NCBI RefSeq assembly: GCF_009729075.1
Contig: NZ_VTGY01000033.1
Coordinates: 62,001-126,000 of the forward strand
Origin: Mycolicibacterium sp. CBMA 226
GTDB taxonomy: Bacteria; Actinomycetota; Actinomycetes; Mycobacteriales; Mycobacteriaceae
Reading direction: 5' to 3'
Length of the DNA: 64,000 nucleotides
Shown here: positions 1-9,124 of the stretch, in pieces
How the letters are laid out: each line of letters opens with the position of its first letter
Position numbering within the stretch: the first letter of the stretch is position 1
Notes under the pieces: model-generated
The model's database searches: none
Seen by the model: only the letters and a program-made list of their open reading frames with translations
What the model was told of the DNA's origin: nothing
Program-made: the position numbers and the translations under genes

Positions 1-649
1 GGTGCTGCTGCGCCAGCAGCCGCTGACGGCCGGCCGGATGACCACCACCGGCGCTATCGGCTATGTGCCGCAGCACCGCTCGCTCGACACGGGGCTGACG
101 CTGCGCGGCCGTGATCTGGTCGGCCTCGGCTGCGACGGGCATCGCTGGGGCTTCGCCGGCCCGCGGACGCGGGCGCAGCGACGCGCCGTGGTGATCAAGG
201 CCCTGGACCAGGTCGACGGCGCCCGGCTGGCTGACGTCCCCGTGTCGGTGATGTCCGGCGGCGAGCTGCAGCGTGTCCGCATCGCCCAGGCGCTGGCGTC
301 CGACCCCGCCCTGCTGTTGTGCGACGAACCGCTGCTCAACCTCGACCCTGCCAACGCGAAACTGGTGTCGAGCCTCATCGACCAGCGCCGCAAGGATGCC
401 GGCACGGCCGTCCTGTTCGTCACCCATGAGGTGAATCCGGTGCTGCCGTACGTGGACCGCGTGCTGTATCTGGTCGACGGCCGGTTCCGGATCGGCACCG
501 TCGAGGAGGTCATGACGTCCGAGACGCTGTCGGCGCTGTACCGCGCCGACATCGAGGTCGCCCGGATCGGCGGCCAGTACGTCGTGGTCGGCCAGGACGG
601 CGCCGGCGTCGACAACTCCGAGCACGCGAGCGGACACTGCTGTGAATAG
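1..649 (+). CDS. Metal ABC transporter ATP-binding protein (5' partial)
   Basis: This is the nucleotide-binding subunit of a metal (zinc or manganese type) ABC importer, which powers the permease encoded next. The visible part holds the Q-loop (GYVPQHR), the signature MSGGELQRV, Walker B with catalytic glutamate (LLLCDEPL), the D-loop (NLDPA) and the switch histidine (FVTHEV), in that order. Walker A is missing, so the true start lies before base 1; the GTG at position 2 is internal. The stop codon overlaps the permease start by 8 nt, which suggests translational coupling. The zinc-versus-manganese assignment is inferred from the family; the solute-binding protein is outside the window. Confidence 0.9.
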   Translation, partial: VLLRQQPLTAGRMTTTGAIGYVPQHRSLDTGLTLRGRDLVGLGCDGHRWGFAGPRTRAQRRAVVIKALDQVDGARLADVPVSVMSGGELQRVRIAQALASDPALLLCDEPLLNLDPANAKLVSSLIDQRRKDAGTAVLFVTHEVNPVLPYVDRVLYLVDGRFRIGTVEEVMTSETLSALYRADIEVARIGGQYVVVGQDGAGVDNSEHASGHCCE

Positions 650-1472
650 CTTCTTCAACCCCGCACTCACCGCAGACCTCCTGAACCGCGACTTCGTCCA
701 GCAGGCCGTGCTCGCGGCCGCGCTCCTGGCGCTACTCGGTGGACTGATCGGTCCCTTCATCGTGATGCGGCAGATGTCCTTCGCGGTACACGGTTCCAGC
801 GAGCTGTCCCTGACCGGCGCCTCGTTCGCGCTGCTCACCGGACTCAACGTCGGCCTGGGCGCCCTCGTCGGAAGCGCCCTGGCGGCAATCCTTTTCGGCA
901 TCCTCGGGCAGCGATCGCGGGAGCGCGACTCGGCCATCGGCGTGGTGCTGGCCTTCGGCCTCGGTCTGGCCGTGCTGTTCATCCACCTGTATCCCGGCCG
1001 CACCGGCACAAGTTTCGCGTTGCTCACCGGACAGATCGTCGGCGTCGGCTATTCGGGCCTGACGCTGCTGGCGGTGGTCACCGTGCTGGTGGTCGCGATC
1101 CTCGCGGCCTGCTACCGGCCGCTGCTGTTCGCCACCGCCGACCCGGAAGTGGCTGCGGCACGCGGGGTTCCGGTGCGTGCGCTGGGCATCGTGTTCGCCG
1201 CGCTGGTCGGCGTCGCCGCCGCGCAGGGCGTGCAGATCGTCGGGGCGCTGCTGGTGATGTCGCTGTTGATCACCCCCGCCGCCGCGGCGGGCCGGGTGTT
1301 CAGCTCCCCCGTCACGTCGATGGTGGCATCGGTGGTGTTCGCCGAGATCGCCGCGGTCGGCGGCATCGTGCTGTCCCTGGCACCGGGCGTCCCGGTGTCG
1401 GTGTTCGTCACCTCGATCTCATTCGGCATCTACCTCCTGTGCTGGGGCGCGGGAAGCCTCAGTCGCCGATAG
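642..1472 (+). CDS. Metal ABC transporter permease (ZnuB/MntB family)
   Basis: A 276-residue polytopic protein of the ABC-3 permease family, forming the channel for zinc or manganese import with the preceding ATPase. Hydrophobic segments run over most of its length, and the cytoplasmic turn EVAAARGVPVRALG near residues 170-183 resembles the ATPase-coupling loop of this family. It starts at a GTG inside the last codons of the ATPase gene. The next gene is on the opposite strand with only 3 bp between the stops. Substrate is not decided by the sequence; mycobacterial loci of this type are often Zur-controlled, but the promoter is outside the window. Confidence 0.88.
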   Translation: MNSFFNPALTADLLNRDFVQQAVLAAALLALLGGLIGPFIVMRQMSFAVHGSSELSLTGASFALLTGLNVGLGALVGSALAAILFGILGQRSRERDSAIGVVLAFGLGLAVLFIHLYPGRTGTSFALLTGQIVGVGYSGLTLLAVVTVLVVAILAACYRPLLFATADPEVAAARGVPVRALGIVFAALVGVAAAQGVQIVGALLVMSLLITPAAAAGRVFSSPVTSMVASVVFAEIAAVGGIVLSLAPGVPVSVFVTSISFGIYLLCWGAGSLSRR

Positions 1473-1475
1473 CGG

Positions 1476-2279
1476 TCAGTCGCCGACAGCCACCGGCCGC
1501 CCGGGCTCGTTACTCCATTGCGACCACGAGCCGGGGAACAGTGCCACGTCGCGGCCCGCGGCCGCCAGCGCGGCGACCGCCACCGCCGCGGTGACGCCCG
1601 ACCCGCAGTAGACGCCGTCAACCTCGGCGTGCTCGGTGCGTAGCGTGCCGTCGGCAGCCAGCAGGCTCGGCAGATTGACCGCACCCGGAATGTGCCCGGC
1701 GATGGGGTCCATGGGTTCGACGTCGCCGCGGAACCGTTCCGGCGCGCGCACATCACCTAACCGCGGGCCCAGTGCCGCGGCCTCGTCCGCGGTCAGGGTC
1801 GGCATGGCACCGGCATAGAGGTCCTGGTGCGCAACGGTGACATCGCCCGGTTCCGGTTCGACGTCGCCGCGGTCCAGCGGCCCACCCGACGTGGTCCACG
1901 CGGCCAGCCCACCGTCCAGGATGCGGACGTTCTCGATACCCGCAGCGCGCAGCACCCACCAGGCGCGCGCCGAGCCGGCGCGATTCCAGTCGTCGTAGAC
2001 GACGGTCGGCACGCCCTCCCGCACGCCCCAACGGCGCGCCGCCTCCTGCACCGCCGCGCCCGACGGCAGCGGATGACGGCCCCGGCCCGTCACCGTGTGA
2101 TCCGACAGCTCGTCCTCCAGCGAGACGTACACGGCGTCGGGGATGTGCCCGGCCAGGTAGTCGTCGCGGCCGTCGGGCTTGGCCAGCTGCCAGCGCACGT
2201 CGAGCAGCGTCACGTCGCCGGCGGCGATCAGCTGGGCGAGCCCGAAGGCGGTGATGAGAATGTCGTCACGAGTGGACAT
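1476..2279 (-). CDS. Two-domain rhodanese (thiosulfate/3-mercaptopyruvate sulfurtransferase, SseA-like)
   Basis: 267 residues with two rhodanese domains. The N-terminal domain has the LLDVRWQL and HIPDAVYV motifs; the C-terminal domain has GHIPGAVNLP and the active loop CGSGVT with the catalytic cysteine at about residue 225. It should move sulfane sulfur from thiosulfate or mercaptopyruvate to an acceptor thiol in the cytosol. CGSGVT is closer to mercaptopyruvate sulfurtransferases (CGSGVTA) than to classical thiosulfate enzymes. The start is the ATG at 2279, where similarity begins and which sits inside the 34-bp palindrome shared with the divergent pxpA; longer upstream starts would run through pxpA. 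Confidence 0.88.
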   Translation of the reverse strand: MSTRDDILITAFGLAQLIAAGDVTLLDVRWQLAKPDGRDDYLAGHIPDAVYVSLEDELSDHTVTGRGRHPLPSGAAVQEAARRWGVREGVPTVVYDDWNRAGSARAWWVLRAAGIENVRILDGGLAAWTTSGGPLDRGDVEPEPGDVTVAHQDLYAGAMPTLTADEAAALGPRLGDVRAPERFRGDVEPMDPIAGHIPGAVNLPSLLAADGTLRTEHAEVDGVYCGSGVTAAVAVAALAAAGRDVALFPGSWSQWSNEPGRPVAVGD

Positions 2280-2308
2280 GTCCGCCAGCCTAGGCTGGCG
2301 GACATGTC
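2275..2308. promoter_or_regulatory. 34-bp perfect palindrome holding two divergent start codons and overlapping -10 boxes
   Basis: The arm GACATGTCCGCCAGCCT is followed directly by its reverse complement, with no spacer. The ATG of the rhodanese gene (2279, minus) and the ATG of pxpA (2304, plus) lie at mirror positions, 12.5 bp either side of the centre. The central AGCCTAGGCT gives TAGGCT on both strands (plus 2291-2296, minus 2292-2287). Each fits the mycobacterial TANNNT -10 box, 7 nt before its ATG, as expected for leaderless mRNA. The hexamers overlap by 2 bp, so both promoters could hardly be occupied at once. The geometry is seen directly; promoter function is inference. Confidence 0.75.
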
Positions 2309-3062
2309 TGCTGTGGACCTCAATGCCGATCTCGGCGAAAGCTTCGGGGTGTGGCGTCTGGGTGACGACGACGCGATGCTCGATCTGGTCACCAGTGCCA
2401 ACGTCGCCTGCGGGTTCCATGCCGGTGACCCGGCCGGGTTGCTGCGGGTCTGCCGGGCCGCCGCCGAACGCGGCGTCCGGATCGGCGCGCAGGTGAGTTA
2501 CCGCGATCTGGCGGGCTTCGGCCGACGCTACATCGACGTCGGCTCCGACGACCTGACCGCCGAAGTGATCTACCAGATCGGCGCGTTGCAGGCCTTGGCG
2601 CAGGTCGCCGGGTCCACCGTCAGCTATGTCAAACCCCATGGCGCCCTGTACAACACGATCGTCACCGACCATGTCCAGGCACGGGCGGTGGCCGCCGCGG
2701 TGCACGCCGTGGACCCAGCGCTGCCGGTGTTGGGGCTGGCCGGGTCGGCGTTCTTCGCCGCCGCGGACGAGCTCGGATTACATACGGTGCCGGAGGCTTT
2801 CGCCGACCGCTCGTATCGCCCCGACGGGCAACTGGTGCCGCGCACGCAACGTAATGCGTTGCTGCACAACGTTTCGGCCATCGCCGATCGGGTGGCCTCC
2901 ATGGTGACCGCGGGCCGGGTCGGCGCCGTCGACGGCTCCACCATCAAGATCACCGTGAAATCGATTTGTGTACACGGTGATTCGCCCGGCGCCGTCGACA
3001 TCGCGCGAGCGGTCCGGGACCGCCTGACCGCCGATAACGTGAAGATCGAGGCCTTCTGCTGA
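2304..3062 (+). CDS. pxpA: 5-oxoprolinase subunit A (LamB/YcsF family)
   Basis: 252 residues, full length for the LamB/YcsF family. The N-terminal DLNADLGESFG, CGFHAGD near residue 34 and VKPHGALYN near residue 106 are family hallmarks. PxpA works with PxpB and PxpC to open 5-oxoproline to glutamate with ATP; neither partner gene is adjacent here, which is unusual if that is its role. The start ATG lies in the 34-bp palindrome with a -10-like TAGGCT 7 nt before it, so the mRNA is probably leaderless. The stop overlaps the next start (TGATG), so it heads an operon with a metallohydrolase and a transporter. Confidence 0.9.
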   Translation: MSAVDLNADLGESFGVWRLGDDDAMLDLVTSANVACGFHAGDPAGLLRVCRAAAERGVRIGAQVSYRDLAGFGRRYIDVGSDDLTAEVIYQIGALQALAQVAGSTVSYVKPHGALYNTIVTDHVQARAVAAAVHAVDPALPVLGLAGSAFFAAADELGLHTVPEAFADRSYRPDGQLVPRTQRNALLHNVSAIADRVASMVTAGRVGAVDGSTIKITVKSICVHGDSPGAVDIARAVRDRLTADNVKIEAFC

Positions 3063-3982
3063 TGCGACTGAAACCCGGCCGTCCCGACCTGGCCGCCTAT
3101 ACCCGCTACTTCGATCAGCCGCCGGCCGGCACCGGCTCGCCGCTGACCGTCACGTGGGCCGGCGTCACCACCATGCAGATTTCCGACGGTTCGTCAGCCC
3201 TGTTGACCGACGGCTTCTTCTCCCGGCCCAGTCTGCTGGCTGTGGGGCTGGGCCGGCTGACACCGTCGGTGCCGCGGATCGACGGCTGCCTGCACCGGCT
3301 CGGCATCGACCGGCTCGACGCCGTGCTGCCGGTCCACACGCACTTCGATCACGCCATGGACTCGGCGGCCGTCGCCGCCCGCACCGGCGCCCAACTCGTG
3401 GGCGGCTCATCGGCGGCGAACATCGGCCGCGGCGGTGGGCTCCCCGACTCGCAGCTGACGGTCGCCACCCCCGGCGAGCCGATCCCGTTGGGCGCCTTCG
3501 ACGTGACGCTGTTCACCGGACACCACTGCCCGCCCGACCGCTTCCCCGGCACCATCACGGCTCCGGTGGTGCCGCCGGTGCGGGCGTCGGCCTACAAGTG
3601 CGGCGAGGCCTGGTCCACACAGGTGCGGCACCGCGCCAGCGGCCGCAGCCTGCTCGCTGTCGGCAGCGCCGGTTTCGTGGCGGGCGCCCTGGCCGGGCAG
3701 CGCGCAGACGTCGTGTACCTCGGCATCGGGCAACTCGGCCTGCAGCCCGAGCAGTACCTCGTCGACTACTGGAACGAGACGGTCCGGACCGTCGGCGCAC
3801 GCCGGGTGGTGCTGACACACTGGGACGACTTCTTCCGGCCTCTGCACGAGCCGCTGCGCGCCCTGCCGTACGCCGGCGACGACCTGAACGTGTCGATGCG
3901 GGTGCTCAGCCGGCTGGCCGACGAAGACGGCCTGCCACTGCACCTGCCGACGCTCTGGCAACCCGCAGATCCCTGGCTGTGA
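3062..3982 (+). CDS. MBL-fold metallohydrolase
   Basis: 306 residues. The metal-binding motif HTHFDH is at residues 92-97, and further histidines (GHHCPPDRF, LTHWDDFFRP) can complete a dinuclear zinc site. The substrate is unknown; the family includes beta-lactamase-like hydrolases, lactonases and UlaG-like phosphodiesterases. It overlaps pxpA by 1 nt upstream and the transporter by 4 nt downstream, so all three are probably co-translated. No signal peptide is visible, so a cytosolic enzyme is likely. Confidence 0.82.
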   Translation: MRLKPGRPDLAAYTRYFDQPPAGTGSPLTVTWAGVTTMQISDGSSALLTDGFFSRPSLLAVGLGRLTPSVPRIDGCLHRLGIDRLDAVLPVHTHFDHAMDSAAVAARTGAQLVGGSSAANIGRGGGLPDSQLTVATPGEPIPLGAFDVTLFTGHHCPPDRFPGTITAPVVPPVRASAYKCGEAWSTQVRHRASGRSLLAVGSAGFVAGALAGQRADVVYLGIGQLGLQPEQYLVDYWNETVRTVGARRVVLTHWDDFFRPLHEPLRALPYAGDDLNVSMRVLSRLADEDGLPLHLPTLWQPADPWL

Positions 3983-5112
3983 GCACCGCACTGCAGGAGA
4001 TCGGCCGACTGCTGCCCGTCGTCGGGTTTCTGGCCGCCGTCCTGGTACTGGCCAAACTCTGCGACGACGAAGGGCTGTTCCACGCCGCCGGCATCTACAT
4101 GGCCCGGCACAGTTGGGGCGCCGGACAGGCCGGACATGCCAGGGCCCGCCGGCTGCTGGTCATCGTGTTCCTCATCGCGGCCGGCACGACGGCCGTGCTG
4201 AGCCTCGATGCCACCGTCGTGCTGCTGACGCCCGTCGTGCTGTCGACCGCACGCACGCTGGGCGTACCGGCGCGACCTCACGGCTACGCCGCGGCCCACC
4301 TGGCCAACACGGCGTCGCTGCTGCTGCCGGTGTCGAATCTGACCAATCTGCTCGCCTTCACGACCGCCGGCCTCAGTTTCACCAGATTCACCGCGGCGAT
4401 GTCGCTGCCCTGGCTGATCGCGGTGGCGGCCGAATATGTCTTGCTGCGGTGGCTTTTCCGGCGTGACCTGACGGTCGGTACAGCGGACGGGCCGGCCCCG
4501 CCCCAGCCGGAGATCCCGTACTTCGTGCTCACCGTGCTGATCCTGACGCTGATCGGCTTCGGCGTGACGTCGCTGCTCGGGCTGGAGCCGGTGTGGGCCG
4601 CGTTCGCCGGCGCCACGGTGCTGGCGGTGCGGGCCGTCGTGCGCGGTCACGAGACGCTCATGGGCATCGTGCGGGCGGCCAACGTGCCATTCCTCGTGGC
4701 GGTACTCGCGCTGGGCGTGCTGGTGAGCGCGGTACTGCATCTCGGTTTGGACCGGGTGCTGTCGCACCTGCTGCCGCACGGCACCACGCTGCCGGCCCTG
4801 CTCGGCATCGCGGCCGTGGCGGCGGTCCTGTCGAATCTGATCAACAACCTGCCCGCCGTGCTGGTCCTGCTGCCACTCGTCGCCGCCGGCGGTCCGGTCG
4901 CGGTGCTGGCGGTGCTCATCGGGGTGAACATCGGCCCCAACCTGACCTACCCCGGCTCGCTGTCGAACCTCTTGTGGCGCAACGTGGTCCGCGATGAGAT
5001 GACCGTGCGGGCCCGGGAGTTCACCACCGTCGGGCTGGTGACGGTGCCGGTCACCCTGGTTCTGGCCGTGACCGGATTATGGCTGGGCTGTGCACTGCTG
5101 GGATTGCGCTGA
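3979..5112 (+). CDS. ArsB/SLC13-type ion transporter (permease)
   Basis: 377 residues with about ten hydrophobic segments. Two inverted-repeat-like hairpin regions, NTASLLLPVSNLTNLL and NLINNLPAVLVLLPLV, with GVNIGPNLTYPGSLSNLL, match the ion transporter superfamily of ArsB, NhaD and SLC13 proteins. It may export arsenite or exchange an anion; the sequence does not decide. No arsR or arsC is nearby, which argues against a dedicated arsenic operon. The chosen GTG at 3979 overlaps the previous stop in the GTGA arrangement. It is the last gene of the pxpA operon. Confidence 0.78.
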   Translation: MSTALQEIGRLLPVVGFLAAVLVLAKLCDDEGLFHAAGIYMARHSWGAGQAGHARARRLLVIVFLIAAGTTAVLSLDATVVLLTPVVLSTARTLGVPARPHGYAAAHLANTASLLLPVSNLTNLLAFTTAGLSFTRFTAAMSLPWLIAVAAEYVLLRWLFRRDLTVGTADGPAPPQPEIPYFVLTVLILTLIGFGVTSLLGLEPVWAAFAGATVLAVRAVVRGHETLMGIVRAANVPFLVAVLALGVLVSAVLHLGLDRVLSHLLPHGTTLPALLGIAAVAAVLSNLINNLPAVLVLLPLVAAGGPVAVLAVLIGVNIGPNLTYPGSLSNLLWRNVVRDEMTVRAREFTTVGLVTVPVTLVLAVTGLWLGCALLGLR

Positions 5113-5198
5113 GCGCGGTTACCTGAACGCGAACAGCGCACGTCGATTCGTCGCCGGGCAGCGGTGCCGCCGGGCCCGCAAGCCGCATCGCAGGCAAG

Positions 5199-6755
5199 AT
5201 GGCTGTCGTGGACGTGAGCCGCAGAACGCTGATCGTGGGAGGCACGTCGGCGTTCGTCGGCGCGGGCCTCGGAGCCGGCGCTGCCGGGTACGTCACGAGC
5301 CGGCGGACCGGCCCGGCGCTGTGGCAGCGTGCCGACCGCAGCGGCGCACCACCGGTCACCGGATTGCACACCCAGTTCGGCTCCGATGCGGCGGCCGAGG
5401 TCGTGGTGTCGTGGCACACCGCCGCCGCAGTCAAGAACCCCCATGTGATGGTGGGCACCCCCGACGACGGGGTCGGTACCGCCGTCGCGGCTGAGACCGT
5501 CACATACCGAGATGCGGCGTCACGCAGTGAGATTCGCGTTCACCACGCCCGGTTGACCGGTCTCGCGCCGGATACCGACTACGTCTACGCCGCCGTGCAT
5601 GACGGCGCGAGTCCCGAGCTGGGCTCGGTGCGCACCGCACCGCGGGGCCGGGCGCCCATCCGGTTCACCAGCTTCGGCGACCAGTCGACCCCCATGCTCG
5701 ACGCCAAGGTGGCGGCATCCTTCGGCAGCGACCACGTCGGATCGCCGGCTGCCGGGGACATCACCACCGCGGTCGAGCGGTTGGCCCCGCTGTTCCACCT
5801 GGTCAACGGCGACCTCTGCTACGCCAACCTCGCGCACGACCGGGTCCGAACCTGGTCGGAGTGGTTCGAGAACAACACCCGCTCCGCGCGGCACCGACCG
5901 TGGATGCCGGCGCCGGGAAACCACGAGAACGAGCTGGGCAACGGCCCGATCGGCTACGGCGCCTACCAGGCCTACTTCGGGCTGCCGGACTCCGGTTCCG
6001 ATCCCGAACTCCGCGGCCTGTGGTACGCCTTCACCGCCGGTTCGGTCCGGGTGATCATCCTCGCCAACGACGATGTCTGCTACCAGGACGGCGGCAACTC
6101 CTACGTGCACGGCTATTCGGGCGGAGCCCAAAAACGCTGGCTCGAACAAGAACTCGAGCGCACCCGCGGCAACAAGGACATCGACTGGGTGGTGGTGTGC
6201 ATGCACCAGACAGCGGTCTCCACCGGCAACAAGACCAACGGCGCCGACCTGGGCATCCGCGAGAACTGGCTGCCCCTGTTCGACCGGTTCAACGTCGACC
6301 TCGTGGTCTGCGGGCACGAGCACCACTACGAACGCAGCCACGCACTTCGCGGCACCTTGCCGACCGACACGCTGACACCGAATCCGGTTGACGCACAACC
6401 CGGTTCGATCGACACCAGCAAAGGCACGGTGCATCTGGTCATTGGCGGGGGTGGCACGTCGATTCCGTCGAACACGATGCTGTTCCCCGAGCCGCGGTGC
6501 CGCGTCCTGATGTCAGTGGGCGAGCTGAATCCCGGCACCGGAAGAAAGACGCCGAACTACATCGAGGAGGCGGCACCCTGGTCCGTCTTCCGCGATCGGG
6601 ACAACCCCTGCGGCTTCGTGGCTTTCGACGTCGACCCAGGCCAACCTGGTGGCAATACGTCGATGGACGCCACCTACTACGCGGTGAGTGGCCCGTTCGG
6701 CGAGGTGACGGCAGTCGACAAGTTCACCCTGACGCGACCCCGCACCGACCGCTAA
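5199..6755 (+). CDS. Tat-exported purple acid phosphatase-like metallophosphoesterase
   Basis: 518 residues, close to M. tuberculosis Rv2577. The N-terminus carries a twin-arginine signal (SRRTLIVGG followed by a hydrophobic stretch to about residue 33). An N-terminal fibronectin-like domain (about 60-150) precedes the phosphoesterase core, with metal motifs FGDQ, NGDLCYANL, PGNHENE, CMHQ and CGHEHHYERS. It should hydrolyse phosphate esters outside the membrane with an Fe-Zn or Fe-Mn pair. The stop codon overlaps that of rlmB by 4 bp (CTAA). The ATG at 5199 gives a proper n-region; the GTG at 5211 is also possible. Confidence 0.88.
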   Translation: MAVVDVSRRTLIVGGTSAFVGAGLGAGAAGYVTSRRTGPALWQRADRSGAPPVTGLHTQFGSDAAAEVVVSWHTAAAVKNPHVMVGTPDDGVGTAVAAETVTYRDAASRSEIRVHHARLTGLAPDTDYVYAAVHDGASPELGSVRTAPRGRAPIRFTSFGDQSTPMLDAKVAASFGSDHVGSPAAGDITTAVERLAPLFHLVNGDLCYANLAHDRVRTWSEWFENNTRSARHRPWMPAPGNHENELGNGPIGYGAYQAYFGLPDSGSDPELRGLWYAFTAGSVRVIILANDDVCYQDGGNSYVHGYSGGAQKRWLEQELERTRGNKDIDWVVVCMHQTAVSTGNKTNGADLGIRENWLPLFDRFNVDLVVCGHEHHYERSHALRGTLPTDTLTPNPVDAQPGSIDTSKGTVHLVIGGGGTSIPSNTMLFPEPRCRVLMSVGELNPGTGRKTPNYIEEAAPWSVFRDRDNPCGFVAFDVDPGQPGGNTSMDATYYAVSGPFGEVTAVDKFTLTRPRTDR

Positions 6756-7693
6756 TCCCTTCGCTGCCGGGCGATCTCGGCCAGCACCACACCGGCAGCC
6801 ACCGACGCGTTGAGCGACTCGGTCGGGCCGGCCATCGGGATCGAGACGATGTGGTCGCAGTTCTCCCGCACCAGCCGCGACAGCCCCTTGCCCTCCGAGC
6901 CCACCACGACGACCATCGGTCCGGACGCATCCAGCTCGTCCAACGTGGTGTCGCCGCCGGCATCCAGTCCCACGACGGTGAGGCCCGCGTCGGCCCAATT
7001 CTTCAGGGTGCGATTGAGATTCGTCGCCCGTGACACCGGCAGGCGGGCGGCCGCACCGGCGCTGGTGCGCCACGCCACCGCGCTGACCGACGCCGAACGC
7101 CGCTGCGGGATCACCACGCCGTGCCCACCGAACGCCGCCACGGAACGCACGATGGCGCCCAGGTTGCGCGGGTCCGAGATGTTGTCGAGCGCGACGAGCA
7201 GGGCTGGGCTCGAGTCGGAGGTCGCCGCCTTCAGCAGATCGTCCGGGTACATGTATTGGTATGGCGGCACCTGCAACGCGATGCCCTGGTGCATGCCGTT
7301 GCTGGTGATGCGGTCCAGATCGTGGCGCTGCACCTCCATGATGGCGATACCGGCATCGGCCGCACGCGTCACCGATTCGGTGAGCCGCTCGTCGGCCTCG
7401 GTGCCCAGCACGACGTACAGCGCAGTGGCCGGGACGCCGGCGCGCAGGCATTCCACGACGGGGTTGCGGCCGACCACGACCTCGACGTCATCGGTCTTCT
7501 TGTGCCGCCCCTGGTTCGATCGGGCAGCCTTCTGCGCGATCTTGTACGCCTTGTGGTTCGGGCGCTGATCGGCACGCGGGGTCGCGCCCTTGCCCTCCAA
7601 CCCACGGCGGCGCTGGCCGCCGGAACCGACCTGCGGCCCCTTCTTGGTGCCCTCTTTACGAATTGCGCCGCGGCGCTGGGAATTTCCGGCCAT
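6752..7693 (-). CDS. rlmB: 23S rRNA (guanosine 2'-O)-methyltransferase (TrmH/SpoU family)
   Basis: 313 residues, orthologous in position to Rv3579c. A basic N-terminal extension of about 70 residues (rich in K, R, Q, G) precedes the substrate-binding domain (VVGRNPVVECLRAG). The SPOUT knot motifs are NISDPRNLGAIVRS (motif 1), GSEGKGLSRLVRE (motif 2) and SLNASVAAGVVL (motif 3). It should methylate a ribose in 23S rRNA using S-adenosylmethionine. It starts 2 bp after cysS ends, so cysS and rlmB are one operon. The basic tail is typical of mycobacterial members and may bind RNA. Confidence 0.92.
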   Translation of the reverse strand: MAGNSQRRGAIRKEGTKKGPQVGSGGQRRRGLEGKGATPRADQRPNHKAYKIAQKAARSNQGRHKKTDDVEVVVGRNPVVECLRAGVPATALYVVLGTEADERLTESVTRAADAGIAIMEVQRHDLDRITSNGMHQGIALQVPPYQYMYPDDLLKAATSDSSPALLVALDNISDPRNLGAIVRSVAAFGGHGVVIPQRRSASVSAVAWRTSAGAAARLPVSRATNLNRTLKNWADAGLTVVGLDAGGDTTLDELDASGPMVVVVGSEGKGLSRLVRENCDHIVSIPMAGPTESLNASVAAGVVLAEIARQRRD

Positions 7694-7695
7694 GG

Positions 7696-9105
7696 TCAGG
7701 CCCCATCAGTCAGGGCCCACTGCGGGCCGTCAGCGGTATCGGTGACCTCGATGCCGGCCAGCTTCAGCTGGTCCCGGATCGCGTCGGCGGCGTCCCAGTC
7801 GCGGTTCTCGCGGGCCTCGGTGCGGCTCTTGAGCGCCCACTGCACCAGCGCGTCAACAGCATTCAGTGCGGCTGACGTCTCGTCACGGGTTTCCCACCGC
7901 TCGTCCAGCGGATCGCAACCCAGGATGCCCATCATGGCCCGGATCGACGTCGCCGCGGCCATCGCGCCGGTGTGGTCGCCGGCGTCCAGTGCGCGGTTGC
8001 CGTCGGCGCGGGCGGCGTGCACCTCGGCCAGGGCCGCGGGTACGGCCAGGTCGTCGTCCAGTGCGGCCGCGAACTTCTCGGTCCAGGTACCGACCTCGAC
8101 GGCACCCACGCGGGTGCGGACGCGGTGCAGGAATTCCTCGATGCCGGTGTAGGCCTTGGCCGCGTCCTGCAGCGAGTTTTCGGAGAACTCCAGCATGGAC
8201 CGGTAATGCGCGCTGCCCAGGTAGTAACGCAGCTCGGCGGCCCGAACCCGTTGCAGCACGGCCGGAATCGCCAGGACATTGCCCAGCGACTTGCTCATCT
8301 TCTCGCCGCCCATGGTGACCCAGCCGTTGTGCAGCCAGAACCGCGCGAACGCGTCACCGCAGGCGTTGGCCTGGGCGGTCTCGTTCTCGTGGTGCGGGAA
8401 GATCAGGTCCATACCGCCGGCGTGGATGTCGAACTCCGAGCCCAGGTACTCCTGGCACATCGCGACGCACTCGGTGTGCCAGCCGGGACGGCCCCGGCCC
8501 CACGGCGTCGGCCATGACGGCTCGCCGGGCTTGGCACCCTTCCACAGGGTGAAGTCCCGCGGATCACGCTTGCCGGTCGCCACGCCCTCGCCCTGATGCA
8601 CGTCGTCGATGCGGTGGCCCGACAGCCGGCCGTAGTCGGGCAGGCTCAGGACGTCGAAGTAGACGTCGCCATTGGCCGCATAGGCATGCCCGCGCTCGAT
8701 CAGCTTCTCGATGACCTCGACCATCTGGGTGATGTGCCCGGTCGCCCGCGGCTCGGCCGACGGCGGCAGCACGCCCAGTGCGTCGTACGCGGCCGTGAAG
8801 GCCCGCTCGAAGGTGGCGGCCCACTCCCACCACGGCCGGCCGGCGTCGGCAGCCTTGTTGAGAATCTTGTCGTCGATGTCGGTGACGTTCCGGATGAACG
8901 CGACGTCGTAGCCCTTGGCCGTCAGCCAGCGCCGCAGCACGTCGAACGCGACGCCGCTGCGCACGTGGCCGATGTGCGGCAGGCCCTGCACCGTTGCGCC
9001 ACACAGGTAGATGGACACGTGTCCGGGCCGCACCGGGGTGAAGTCCCGCACGGCACCGGTCATGGTGTCGTAGAGCCGCAGGCCCTCGAGACGGTTTTCG
9101 GTCAC
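7696..9105 (-). CDS. cysS: Cysteinyl-tRNA synthetase
   Basis: 469 residues, the same length as CysS1 (Rv3580c). The class I motifs are present: the HIGH sequence in GLPHIGHVRSG and KMSKSLGN. Zinc-ligand regions include YLCGATVQG and FPHHENE. It charges tRNA-Cys with cysteine. The start is a GTG at 9105 (sequence begins TENRLEGLRLYDT), where similarity begins; a longer reading frame upstream would run into ispF. It sits between ispF and rlmB in the expected order. Confidence 0.96.
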   Translation of the reverse strand: MTENRLEGLRLYDTMTGAVRDFTPVRPGHVSIYLCGATVQGLPHIGHVRSGVAFDVLRRWLTAKGYDVAFIRNVTDIDDKILNKAADAGRPWWEWAATFERAFTAAYDALGVLPPSAEPRATGHITQMVEVIEKLIERGHAYAANGDVYFDVLSLPDYGRLSGHRIDDVHQGEGVATGKRDPRDFTLWKGAKPGEPSWPTPWGRGRPGWHTECVAMCQEYLGSEFDIHAGGMDLIFPHHENETAQANACGDAFARFWLHNGWVTMGGEKMSKSLGNVLAIPAVLQRVRAAELRYYLGSAHYRSMLEFSENSLQDAAKAYTGIEEFLHRVRTRVGAVEVGTWTEKFAAALDDDLAVPAALAEVHAARADGNRALDAGDHTGAMAAATSIRAMMGILGCDPLDERWETRDETSAALNAVDALVQWALKSRTEARENRDWDAADAIRDQLKLAGIEVTDTADGPQWALTDGA

Positions 9106-9124
9106 GACGGGCCAGCTTACCGGC

